From NCBI RefSeq assembly GCF_013694245.2, contig NZ_CP059322.2:2662001-2726000 (forward strand): a DNA stretch of 64,000 bases. The letters are read 5' to 3'. A model generated the notes under the pieces. That model made no database searches. It saw nothing but the letters and a program-made list of their open reading frames with translations, and was not told the origin of the DNA. Positions within the stretch are counted from its first letter, which is position 1; each line of letters begins with the position of its first letter. Of this stretch, positions 1 through 6,511 are shown in pieces. The translations under genes and the position numbers were made by a program. The stretch comes from Micromonospora ferruginea (lineage in GTDB: Bacteria; Actinomycetota; Actinomycetes; Mycobacteriales; Micromonosporaceae).

Positions 1-252
1 CTGCGCCGTCCAGTACTGCTCGGCGCCGGCGACCGCGTCCTGGAAGTCCTGCTTGAACTCGGCGACGCTCGTCGTCCCGTCCGCCCGGGTGGTCTCCGCG
101 CCCGGTGACGCCGGTCGGCCGCTCTGCCGTGGCGCGGGCTGCTGCGGCTCGCCCTGGTCGAGCCCGCCGCCCATGCACCCGGCCGCCACCACCGCGGCCA
201 CCAGCAGCCCGGCGAGCGGCCCGAGCCGCCGTCGTCCCGCACTCTCCCCCAC
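1..252 (-). CDS. Secreted lipoprotein, C-terminus cut off by window edge
   Basis: The reverse strand reads in from the left edge as an open frame with a lipoprotein signal: basic start, hydrophobic stretch and a lipobox ending VVAAGC near residue 29. A Pro/Gln/Gly-rich linker follows, then SVAEFKQDFQDAVAGAEQYW at the edge. I chose the GTG at 252 because a GGAG stands 6 nt upstream; the in-frame GTG at 258 would be too close. The protein should be lipid-anchored outside the membrane. The last visible residues resemble the start of the neutral zinc metallopeptidase (YpfJ-like) lipoproteins, but only about 80 residues are visible, so that is a guess. Confidence 0.6.
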   Translation of the reverse strand, partial: MGESAGRRRLGPLAGLLVAAVVAAGCMGGGLDQGEPQQPAPRQSGRPASPGAETTRADGTTSVAEFKQDFQDAVAGAEQYWTAQ

Positions 253-338
253 GACCACCTCCGGTTGTCCGACCCCGTGTCCCGCCGCAGTACCCCGGTT
301 CCCACCGGCTCTCACGCGCCGGCGGCGGCAATCGTTCA

Positions 339-836
339 TCAGGTGTCCACGGCGGTGAACAGCAGCAGCGCCCGAGCGGGGTCGAGGAACACCTCGGTGG
401 TCCCCGCGTCGTGGTCGGCGCTGCGCTCCCAGCGCACACCGTCCGGCACGTACCCGGCCAGCGCCGGCCAGAGGGCGGGCGCCGCGCCGGTCACCGGCGC
501 CCAGGTGTACGCGGCGGCCAGCGCCCGCGCGTCGGCCGGCGCGAGCCGCACCACGCCCTGGTAGCGCCGGTCGGTCGGGCCGGGGGCGCGGGAACAGGCG
601 AAGCTCGGGTAGTCGACCTGCCAGTGGATCTCGGGGTAGGCGCCGATCCCCGGCACGTCCTGCTCGGTCCACCGCCGGTCGGTGCGGACCTCGGCCTCCT
701 CGGCGGCGACCCGCGCCGCGCAGTCGGTGTCCTCGCCGTCGCCGGCGCTCAGCAGCCAGAGCACACCGCCGCACGCGGCGAGCAGGGCGACGGCGAGGCC
801 GGCGGCGAGCACGAGGAACCAGGATCGACGGGTCAC
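339..836 (-). CDS. Membrane-anchored hypothetical protein
   Basis: A 165-residue protein with one N-terminal hydrophobic segment (about residues 6-28), then an extracytoplasmic domain with two cysteines (TDCAARV and SFACSRA) that could pair. I do not recognise the family. The in-frame GTG at 836 (TRRSWFLVLAAG) is preferred because it puts the charged residues directly before the membrane segment; an earlier start at 863 would add nine residues and crowd the divergent gene that begins at 893. The cysteine-containing globular part suggests a secreted or surface-tethered protein. No function can be assigned. Confidence 0.6.
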   Translation of the reverse strand: MTRRSWFLVLAAGLAVALLAACGGVLWLLSAGDGEDTDCAARVAAEEAEVRTDRRWTEQDVPGIGAYPEIHWQVDYPSFACSRAPGPTDRRYQGVVRLAPADARALAAAYTWAPVTGAAPALWPALAGYVPDGVRWERSADHDAGTTEVFLDPARALLLFTAVDT

Positions 837-892
837 GGCGGCAGGGTAGCCGCCGCCGGCCACCCTGGACCCACCCCGGTACAGTCCCCGCC

Positions 893-1309
893 GTGACTCC
901 CGACGTGACCCTCGCCAGTGTCGTCTACTGGCGACGCAGCCTCTGGAACGGCATGCGCTGCGTACCGGTGCTGATGACCCTGGACCAGGGCTGGCTGCGG
1001 GCCCGCGACCGCGACGGCGCCGAGGTGTTCGCCGTGCCCGCCGGTCAGGTCCGGGGCCGGTTGACCCGGCTGAGCACGCTGCTGCTGACCGTGGGCGGCC
1101 GGCGGTACGCCATCGTGGGACGCGGTTCCGACGTCTCGCCGTCGCCCAGCGCCGACCAGCGGCGCGAGCTCGACGAGTTCTGGGCCCACCGGGCCCCGCC
1201 GAGCGGCGACGGGGCGGGCTTCCTCGACCTGGTGTTCAACGGGGGCGCCTCGTTCCACACCCGCTCCTGGCGGGACGCGCTGGCCCGCGCGGGCGCGGCG
1301 GTGCGCTGA
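893..1309 (+). CDS. Conserved hypothetical, PH/GRAM-like
   Basis: A 138-residue soluble protein without signal or membrane segment. The alternating hydrophobic pattern (VPVLMTLDQGWLRARDRDG, then GRLTRLSTLLLTVGGRRYAI) suggests a small beta-barrel such as the PH-like or GRAM-like proteins common in actinobacteria; this is inference from pattern only. The GTG at 893 lies 7 nt after a TACAGT box (880-885), so the message is probably leaderless. It is transcribed divergently from the membrane-anchored gene at 339-836. Confidence 0.6.
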   Translation: MTPDVTLASVVYWRRSLWNGMRCVPVLMTLDQGWLRARDRDGAEVFAVPAGQVRGRLTRLSTLLLTVGGRRYAIVGRGSDVSPSPSADQRRELDEFWAHRAPPSGDGAGFLDLVFNGGASFHTRSWRDALARAGAAVR

Positions 1310-1330
1310 CCCGCACGGTCAGCTCGGGCG

Positions 1331-1510
1331 TCAGTCCAGCCCGCGCATGATGTGGGGCTCGCCGTCGTCGTCGCCGAAGCAGCGGTGCAGCACCTGGGCG
1401 CGGGCCCACAGGTCCAGGCTGCTGGGTGGGCCGACCGCCGCCGGCCGGGGCGGCACGGTCAGCACGTGCGCCTGCTCCGGCGGCACCTTCGTCGTCACCT
1501 GGTCGGCCAT
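1331..1510 (-). CDS. Small hypothetical protein, 59 residues
   Basis: I start this at the ATG at 1510 because a purine-rich GAGAGGGGCGG sits just before it. The product begins MADQVTTKVPPEQAH and ends with an acidic tail (GDDDGEPHIMRGLD) holding one cysteine. The composition is unlike the Arg/Pro shadow frames around it. It belongs to no family I recognise. A ribosomally made precursor peptide or small regulator is conceivable, but no modifying enzyme is adjacent. The roughly 370 bases between it and the next gene at 1883 contain no other coding sequence that I support. Confidence 0.45.
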   Translation of the reverse strand: MADQVTTKVPPEQAHVLTVPPRPAAVGPPSSLDLWARAQVLHRCFGDDDGEPHIMRGLD

Positions 1511-1844
1511 TTCCGCCCCTCTCGTCGCACTCATGCTCGCCCGGCGGCGTCTCCGCCGCGTCAACCGGACGGCGCGGGTGGGGACGCGGCGCGCGGCGGG
1601 CCGGCGTCGGCCGTACTCCGGTGACGGTAGCCCGCCGGACCGGCCGGCACACCCCTTATTCCCGACGCCGACGCAGGTAGTGGGGATGATGGTCGGCGAA
1701 GGTTCACGGCAGTCGGGCTGGACCGCCACTTCCATGCCTGTCTACACAAAGGGGTTCAAGCGTCAATCCCGTCCGGATGGAGTCCCATGTCCCGCACCCT
1801 GCGCGCCTCGCCCAGCGGCCGCTGGCACTCCCATCTATCCGGGG

Positions 1845-1876
1845 TTGCATCCGGTACCCCGGTACGGGCTTACCGT
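1845..1876 (+). promoter_or_regulatory. MerR-type promoter with long spacer and operator dyad
   Basis: TTGCAT (1845-1850) and TACCGT (1871-1876) are separated by 20 bp rather than the usual 17, as in promoters activated by MerR-family DNA twisting. The spacer carries an imperfect inverted repeat, CCGGTACC-CC-GGTACGGG (1851-1868), in which 7 of 8 pairs match. It lies just ahead of the operon that encodes a MerR protein, so autoregulation is likely. Confidence 0.7.
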
Positions 1877-1882
1877 CGACGG

Positions 1883-2212
1883 GTGACCGAACGCGACTGG
1901 GCGCCCGACGCCTGCACCCTGCCGACCGCCGACCGCCCGCTGCGGCTGGCCGAGTTCGACGGGCTGTTCCACGACGCCGTCCGGCGGATCGACCGAGTGT
2001 CCACCCGCCATCTGCGACTGCGTCTCGACGGAGCCGCCGAGCCGGCCGCCCGGGATCTGATCGTCCGGGAGTCGGCGTGCTGCTCCTTCTTCACCTTCCA
2101 CCTCACCCGGGCCGCCGGCGACGTGCTGATGCTCGACATCCGGGTGCCGCCCGCCCGCGTCGACGTGCTCGACGCCCTCGCCGAGCGGGCCACGCCCGCA
2201 CCGCGCCGGTGA
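1883..2212 (+). CDS. Conserved hypothetical with CC motif, first gene of MerR operon
   Basis: A 109-residue soluble protein starting at the GTG at 1883, 6 nt after the -10 box, so leaderless. It contains vicinal cysteines in ESACCSFFTFHL (about residues 64-75), a plausible metal or thiol site. Its TGA overlaps the GTG of the merR-like gene by 4 nt, indicating translational coupling. From memory, similar small proteins sit beside MerR regulators in other actinobacteria, but I cannot name a characterised member. The location behind a MerR-type promoter suggests a role in sensing or handling a metal ion or thiol-reactive compound. Confidence 0.7.
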   Translation: MTERDWAPDACTLPTADRPLRLAEFDGLFHDAVRRIDRVSTRHLRLRLDGAAEPAARDLIVRESACCSFFTFHLTRAAGDVLMLDIRVPPARVDVLDALAERATPAPRR

Positions 2213-2640
2213 CCGGCCTGCGCACCGGCCAGCTCGCGGACGCAGCCGGCGTGAACGTGCAGACGCTGCGCTACTACGAGCGGCGAGGGCTGCTCGACGT
2301 GCCACGCCGCTCCCCCGGCGGGCATCGGCTCTACCCGGCCGAGGCGGTCACGTTGCTGCGGGTGGTCAAGACCGCGCAACGGCTCGGTTTCACCCTCGCC
2401 GAGGTCGCCGACCTGCTCGAAGCCGGCCGGCACCGGCACGACGTCGGCCTGCGGGCCCGCGCCCGGGAGAAGCTCGCCGAGGTGGAGCAGCGGCTGGCGG
2501 ACCTCACCGTCATCCGGGACACGCTGCGGGCCGCGATCTCGGCCGGCTGCGACGACCTGATCGCCTGCGCCGGCAGTTCCTGCTGCCCACTGCCGTTCGC
2601 CGAAATCGCCGAGAGGAACGACCGTGCCGAACCCCGCTGA
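2209..2640 (+). CDS. MerR-family transcriptional regulator, likely metal-responsive
   Basis: A 143-residue MerR protein. The N-terminal winged helix-turn-helix (GLRTGQLADAAGVNVQTLRY, YERRGLL, about residues 3-30, and the wing SPGGHRLY) is followed by a long dimerisation helix and a C-terminal cysteine cluster. That tail reads CDDLIACAGSSCCPLPF, with four cysteines in the place where metal-sensing MerR proteins bind Hg, Cu, Cd or similar ions. It overlaps the genes on both sides, so it is co-transcribed with them. The upstream 20-bp-spaced promoter with a dyad is the expected target. The effector is not known; the cysteine pattern argues for a soft metal or an electrophile. Confidence 0.9.
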   Translation: MTGLRTGQLADAAGVNVQTLRYYERRGLLDVPRRSPGGHRLYPAEAVTLLRVVKTAQRLGFTLAEVADLLEAGRHRHDVGLRARAREKLAEVEQRLADLTVIRDTLRAAISAGCDDLIACAGSSCCPLPFAEIAERNDRAEPR

Positions 2641-2794
2641 CCGGCTGAGCCGCCTGCTGCTCACCGGCCTGACCGGGCCCGCCGGCCTGTCCTGGTGGTG
2701 GGCCGCACGGCGCGGCCACCGCGCCGGTTGCGCGGGCGGCGACTGCGCCTGCCGGCCCGGCGACAAGATCGTCACGGTACGGTCGAACGCATGA
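2624..2794 (+). CDS. Small cysteine-rich protein, 56 residues
   Basis: Too short for most gene finders, but framed by overlaps on both sides: its GTG at 2624 lies inside the end of the MerR gene, and its TGA at 2792-2794 overlaps the ATG of the YnfA gene (ATGA). The product has a short hydrophobic centre with WWW near residue 26, then a C-terminal C-AGGD-CAC cluster (CX4CXC). This could be a small metal-binding or membrane-associated accessory of the efflux protein that follows. No family is recognised, and the role is inferred only from cysteines and context. Confidence 0.55.
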   Translation: MPNPADRLSRLLLTGLTGPAGLSWWWAARRGHRAGCAGGDCACRPGDKIVTVRSNA

Positions 2795-3126
2795 CGATCG
2801 CCCGCTCCATCCTGCTGTTCCTGGTCGCCGCGGTGGCCGAGATCGGCGGCGCCTGGCTGGTCTGGCAGGGCTGGCGGGAGCACCGGGGGCTGCTCTGGAT
2901 CGCCGGCGGGATCATCGCCCTGGGCGCCTACGGCTTCGTGGCCACGTTCCAGCCCGACCCGAACTTCGGGCGCATCCTCGCCGCCTACGGCGGCGTCTTC
3001 GTGGCCGGCTCGCTGGCCTGGGGCATGCTCGTGGACAAGTTCCGGCCCGACCGCTACGACCTCGCCGGCGCGGCCGTCTGCCTGGTCGGCGTCGCGATCA
3101 TCATGTACGCGCCGCGCGCGAGCTGA
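2791..3126 (+). CDS. YnfA/UPF0060 family small membrane transporter
   Basis: A 111-residue protein with four hydrophobic helices, matching the length (about 108) and pattern of the YnfA family: [20 protein letters not shown] near the start, [20 protein letters not shown] in the middle, [17 protein letters not shown] and [20 protein letters not shown] at the end. YnfA proteins are related to small multidrug resistance exporters. The start at 2791 gives the usual family length and overlaps the preceding small gene. As the membrane component of a MerR-controlled operon it is the likely effector, probably exporting the compound that the regulator senses. Confidence 0.9.
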   Translation: MTIARSILLFLVAAVAEIGGAWLVWQGWREHRGLLWIAGGIIALGAYGFVATFQPDPNFGRILAAYGGVFVAGSLAWGMLVDKFRPDRYDLAGAAVCLVGVAIIMYAPRAS

Positions 3127-3131
3127 CGACG

Positions 3132-4097
3132 ATGCTGTTCGCGCCGCGGGCGGTGGAGCTGTCCTTCCGACACGGTGACGACACCCTGGTCGGCGACCTG
3201 GTCCGGCCGCCCTGGCCCGGCCCGTACCCGGCGGTGGTCTTCGTCGAGGGCTCCGGCCCGGGCGGGCGCGACCAGCGCGACTGGCAGATCCGGCTGGCCG
3301 CCGCCGGCCTCGCCAGCCTCGCCTACGACAAGCCCGGCTCCGGGGCCTCGACCGGCGGCTGGACCCGGCAGAGCCTGCGCGGGCGGGCCGGCGAGACCCT
3401 GGCCGCGGTGGACGCCCTACGGTCCCGGTCGGACGTGCGGGCGGTCGCGTTGGTCGGCCACAGCCAGGGCGGGTGGGTGGCACCGCTCGCCGCGTCCCGC
3501 TCCCCCGCGGTCGTCGACGCGGTGGTCACCGTGTCCGGCCCGGCAGTCGGGGTGGTGGCGCAGGAGCAGTACCGGCTGCGACGCCAACTCGTCGCGGCCG
3601 GTTTCACCGAGGTCGACGCCGGTCGGGCGGTGGCGCTGCTGCACGAGCAGGTGGACCGGGTACGGGCCGGCGACGACCCGGCCGACGTCCACGCCGCGCA
3701 GGCCCGGTGGCACGACGCGCCCTGGTATCCGCTGCTCGCCGGCACCTCGCCGGCGTCGATCGGCTTCCTCGCCGGCATCGCCGGCCACGACCCGGAGCCG
3801 CCGCTGGCCGCCCTGCGCTGCCCGCTGCTGGCGATCTTCGGCGCGGACGACGTGCAGGTCCCGGTCGAGGCCAGCGTGCGCGTGCTGGACCGGGTCCTCG
3901 GCGACGCCGGGCACGCCGACCACACGGTCGTGGTGTTTCCGGACGCCGACCACGGCATCCGGGTGGCCGGCGCGCGGGCGCCCGGCTTCGACGAGCTGGT
4001 GGTGACCTGGCTGCGGGACCGCCTGTCCCCGAGCCCCGGCGTGCCCGATCCGGCGTCGAGCGGCCCGTCCGGACCGCTCGACGCCGGGTCGCCCTAG
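3132..4097 (+). CDS. Alpha/beta hydrolase
   Basis: A 321-residue alpha/beta-hydrolase. The nucleophile elbow GHSQGG places the catalytic serine near residue 111; the acid is probably in the FGADDVQVP strand and the histidine in DADHGIRVAG near residue 276. An early FVEGSGPGGRDQRDW segment may form the oxyanion region, as in dienelactone-hydrolase or acyl-peptidase-like enzymes. No signal peptide is visible, so it should be cytoplasmic. It begins 5 nt after the ynfA-like gene and is probably the last gene of the MerR operon. Its TAG overlaps the stop of the convergent gene at 4094. The substrate is unknown. Confidence 0.85.
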   Translation: MLFAPRAVELSFRHGDDTLVGDLVRPPWPGPYPAVVFVEGSGPGGRDQRDWQIRLAAAGLASLAYDKPGSGASTGGWTRQSLRGRAGETLAAVDALRSRSDVRAVALVGHSQGGWVAPLAASRSPAVVDAVVTVSGPAVGVVAQEQYRLRRQLVAAGFTEVDAGRAVALLHEQVDRVRAGDDPADVHAAQARWHDAPWYPLLAGTSPASIGFLAGIAGHDPEPPLAALRCPLLAIFGADDVQVPVEASVRVLDRVLGDAGHADHTVVVFPDADHGIRVAGARAPGFDELVVTWLRDRLSPSPGVPDPASSGPSGPLDAGSP

Positions 4098-4894
4098 CCG
4101 GCCGTCGCCGCCTCGCCGAGGGCGGCGACCTCCCGGACGGCCGCCACGACGGCGGGGGCGTCCTTCTTGAGCAGCGCGCCGTGGTTGCTGGCGACCTTGG
4201 CGCTGACCCGGATGTTCGGGTTGCGGGCGGTCACCCCGTCGAGGCTGGCGCGGATGCGTTCCTGCTCGTCGCCGCGGCTGCCGAGGGAGGTGCCCGAGGC
4301 GACCACGTAGCGCACCGGGACACCGATCCGGTCCAGCACCGGACCCAGCTCGCGTTCCCGGGATAGCCGGCCCAGCTCGATGTTGCTCTCGGCCTGCTGC
4401 GCGGCGCTCATCCGCGGGGTCAGGCCGGTCGGGCGCAGCAGCGGCGTGAACCAGCCCAGCCGCTTGAACAGCTTGCGGATGCGCACCTCCATGGCCTCGT
4501 CGAGCCAGTCGTGCGGGAACGCGCCGTCGACCAGGACCGCCCCCACCGTACGGTCGGGGTTGTGCGCGGCCCAGTGCGCGGCGACGACGGCGCCGTAGGA
4601 CCAGCCCACCAGCAGCGCCCGGTCCACGTCGCGGGCGGCGAGCACGGCGTCGACGTCGCGCACGGCGGCGGCGAAGGAGTAGTCCGCCGACCGCTTCGAG
4701 CGGCCGCGGGCCCGTTCGTCGTAGGTGATGTGCCGCCAGCCGTCGCCCAGGCCGGCGACCACACGCCGCCAGTAGCCCTGGGTGGCGAACTGGCCGTTGA
4801 GGTAGAGCACCGGCACGCCGGCGCCGCCGGTGTCGGTGACCGCCAGCGCGGTGTCCTCGACGGGCACCGTTCCGGTCCACGCGTTCGTCGTCAT
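4094..4894 (-). CDS. Alpha/beta hydrolase
   Basis: A 266-residue alpha/beta-hydrolase with GWSYG (Ser99) as nucleophile and SNHGALLKKD carrying the probable catalytic histidine near the C-terminus. The sequence YLNGQFATQGYWRRV fits the oxyanion region, and the helical cap lies around residues 125-185. The ATG at 4894 starts the protein at MTTNAWTGTVPVEDTALAVT, which fits the family. It lies 23 nt downstream of the DUF4097 gene on the same strand and is very likely in its operon, under control of the divergent MarR-like regulator. The substrate is unknown. Confidence 0.85.
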   Translation of the reverse strand: MTTNAWTGTVPVEDTALAVTDTGGAGVPVLYLNGQFATQGYWRRVVAGLGDGWRHITYDERARGRSKRSADYSFAAAVRDVDAVLAARDVDRALLVGWSYGAVVAAHWAAHNPDRTVGAVLVDGAFPHDWLDEAMEVRIRKLFKRLGWFTPLLRPTGLTPRMSAAQQAESNIELGRLSRERELGPVLDRIGVPVRYVVASGTSLGSRGDEQERIRASLDGVTARNPNIRVSAKVASNHGALLKKDAPAVVAAVREVAALGEAATAG

Positions 4895-4917
4895 GGTTCT
4901 GCTCCTGTCGGGGGGGC

Positions 4918-5583
4918 TCAGAGGCTGCGGGCGGTGATGTCGCCGTGCGAGGTGGTGGCCCGGATGTCGAGCACCGGTGCGCCGTCGTTGCGCAGGGCGT
5001 TGCTGACCCGGCCGTGGTCGGTGCCGGCGTCCAGGGTGGCCGGGACCCCGCCGGCGGCGGCCACCGTGATGTCGCCGGAGCGGGTACGGAGCACGAGCGT
5101 GCCGCGTACCGCCTCGGCGATCCGGATGTCGCCGCGGGCGGTGCTGATCTCCGCGGCGCCGGTGAGCCGGCCGATCTCGATGTCGCCGTCGGTCGCGGTC
5201 AGGCGCGCGCTCGCGGCCTCGTCGATCTTGACCTGGCGGTACGCGCCGTCGACGGTGACGTCGCCGAGGCGGCCGACGCCGCGTACCTCGGCGGCGCCGG
5301 AGGTGACCTGGACGCGGGAGCCGGCGGGCAGCCGCACGGTGACCTCCACGGACCCGGCGGCGCCGACGAGCCGGTTGGTGGCCGCCGGGATCCGGACCCG
5401 CAGGACGCCGTCGGCGTAGCCGACGACCGCCTGCGCGGCGGTGCGGGTGTCGCGGTCGCGGGCGGCGTCGGCGGGCCGGACCTCGACGGTGGTGTCGGCG
5501 CGGTCGGCGGCGATGACCTGGATCCGCCCGGCGGGGACGTCCAGGACGGCGGAGATGGGGGCGGGGGTGGTGAACGTCTGCAT
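4918..5583 (-). CDS. DUF4097 beta-strand repeat protein
   Basis: A 221-residue protein made of short repeated strands (GRIQVIAADRADTTVEV, ARLTATDGDIEIGRLTGAAE, GTLVLRTRSGDITVAAAGG, IRATTSHGDITARSL), the hallmark of DUF4097, a right-handed beta-helix family also called putative adhesin. No signal peptide is visible, so it may act in the cytoplasm despite that label. The ATG at 5583 has GGGAGAG upstream. It is the first gene of a two-gene operon with the downstream hydrolase, facing the MarR-like regulator across a palindrome-rich intergenic region. In actinobacteria DUF4097 genes often sit beside such regulators; their biochemical role is not established. Confidence 0.85.
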   Translation of the reverse strand: MQTFTTPAPISAVLDVPAGRIQVIAADRADTTVEVRPADAARDRDTRTAAQAVVGYADGVLRVRIPAATNRLVGAAGSVEVTVRLPAGSRVQVTSGAAEVRGVGRLGDVTVDGAYRQVKIDEAASARLTATDGDIEIGRLTGAAEISTARGDIRIAEAVRGTLVLRTRSGDITVAAAGGVPATLDAGTDHGRVSNALRNDGAPVLDIRATTSHGDITARSL

Positions 5584-5625
5584 CGTGCTCTCCCGGTGCG
5601 TGAACCCGTTTTCTGAACACCGGAA

Positions 5626-5654
5626 ACGCTACGTTGCTTTCCAATAAGCATCAA
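5626..5654 (-). promoter_or_regulatory. Promoter of the DUF4097-hydrolase operon
   Basis: On the reverse strand TTGATG (5649-5654) and TAGCGT (5626-5631) are 17 bp apart, a good housekeeping promoter. Transcription would begin near 5619 and leave a leader of about 35 nt with a ribosome binding site before 5583. Confidence 0.6.
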
Positions 5655-5684
5655 CAAACTCGTTGCCCTGGGAAGCCGTTTTTG

Positions 5685-5711
5685 CACTTCAGAAGTGGTG
5701 CAATCATTGCA
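5685..5711. promoter_or_regulatory. Two adjacent 13-bp palindromes, probable operator
   Basis: CACTTC-A-GAAGTG (5685-5697) and TGCAAT-C-ATTGCA (5699-5711) are both perfect palindromes with a single central base, separated by 1 nt. They lie between the two divergent promoters. Further GCAATGG motifs follow at 5729 and 5753. The dimeric MarR-like regulator encoded at 5785 is the obvious candidate to bind here. Confidence 0.6.
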
Positions 5712-5750
5712 ACGACCCTGAACCGAACGCAATGGCGGTGGTCGCGCTCG

Positions 5751-5779
5751 TTGCAATGGTGAGAGTTGAACGCTATGGT
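5751..5779 (+). promoter_or_regulatory. Promoter of the MarR-like regulator
   Basis: TTGCAA (5751-5756) and TATGGT (5774-5779) are separated by 17 bp. The predicted start site falls on or next to the GTG at 5785, so the transcript would be leaderless. The -35 box is embedded in the GCAAT repeats that may be operator. Confidence 0.6.
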
Positions 5780-5784
5780 CGGCC

Positions 5785-6510
5785 GTGGATGCCGCAGAGA
5801 GGGGCCGCCGGATGCCGGGAGGCAGACTCACCCAGCAGGACCGCCACCGGATCGCCGCCGGGCTGGCCGAGAGCCTCGCCTACGCGGAGATCGCCCGGCG
5901 CCTCGACCGTCCGACCTCCACCGTCACCCGCGAGGTGATGCGCAACGGCGGTCCCACCGGCTACCGCGCCGACCTGGCCCACCGCGCCACCGAGCACCGC
6001 GCCCGGCGACGCACGACCGCCGCCACGCGCCGCGAAGGACCACCCGACCCCGACGACGCGGCCATGACCGCGTACGCGGAAACCCTCACCACCGTCCTCA
6101 TGGCCTCGGGCCTGCCGACCATGGCGGCCCGCGTGCTGACCTGCCTGTTCACCACCGACGCGAGCAGCCTCACCGCGGCGGACCTGACCCGACGCCTCCA
6201 GGTCAGCCCCGCCTCGATCTCCAAGGCGATCGCCTTCCTGGAGGGGCAGAGCCTGGTCCGCCGGGAACGCGACGACCGCCGCCGGGAGCGGTACGTCGTC
6301 GACGACGACCTCTTCTACCAGGCGACCGTCGCCAGCGCACGCGCCAACGACCAGCTCGTCGCCGTGGCACGCCAGGGCGTCGCCCTGCTCGGCCCGGACA
6401 GCCCGGCCGCCGCCCGACTGGAGAACATCGCCCGCTTCCTCGACTTCATCAGCGAGAGCATCACCCGCGCCGCCGAACAGGCCCGCGAGATCCTCCGCAC
6501 CGCTCGTTAG
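5785..6510 (+). CDS. MarR/GbsR-type regulator with extra N-terminal HTH
   Basis: A 241-residue regulator with two DNA-binding segments. Residues about 13-50 (RLTQQDRHRIAAGLAE, AYAEIARRLDRPTSTVTREV) form a helix-turn-helix like that at the start of IS30 transposases. Residues about 98-175 (TMAARVLTCLFTTDAS, ADLTRRLQVSPASISKAIAF, LVRRERDDRRRERY) form a MarR/GbsR winged helix, followed by a helical dimerisation region. No transposase catalytic domain is present. The GTG at 5785 fits the leaderless promoter; the ATG at 5812 is an alternative start. It faces the DUF4097/hydrolase operon and probably represses it and itself. The ligand is unknown. Confidence 0.85.
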   Translation: MDAAERGRRMPGGRLTQQDRHRIAAGLAESLAYAEIARRLDRPTSTVTREVMRNGGPTGYRADLAHRATEHRARRRTTAATRREGPPDPDDAAMTAYAETLTTVLMASGLPTMAARVLTCLFTTDASSLTAADLTRRLQVSPASISKAIAFLEGQSLVRRERDDRRRERYVVDDDLFYQATVASARANDQLVAVARQGVALLGPDSPAAARLENIARFLDFISESITRAAEQAREILRTAR

Positions 6511-6511
6511 G

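Noticed and set aside
5785..6510. IS30-type transposase fragment
   Set aside because: Only the N-terminal HTH resembles IS30; the remainder is a MarR-like regulator, with no DDE residues or terminal inverted repeats.
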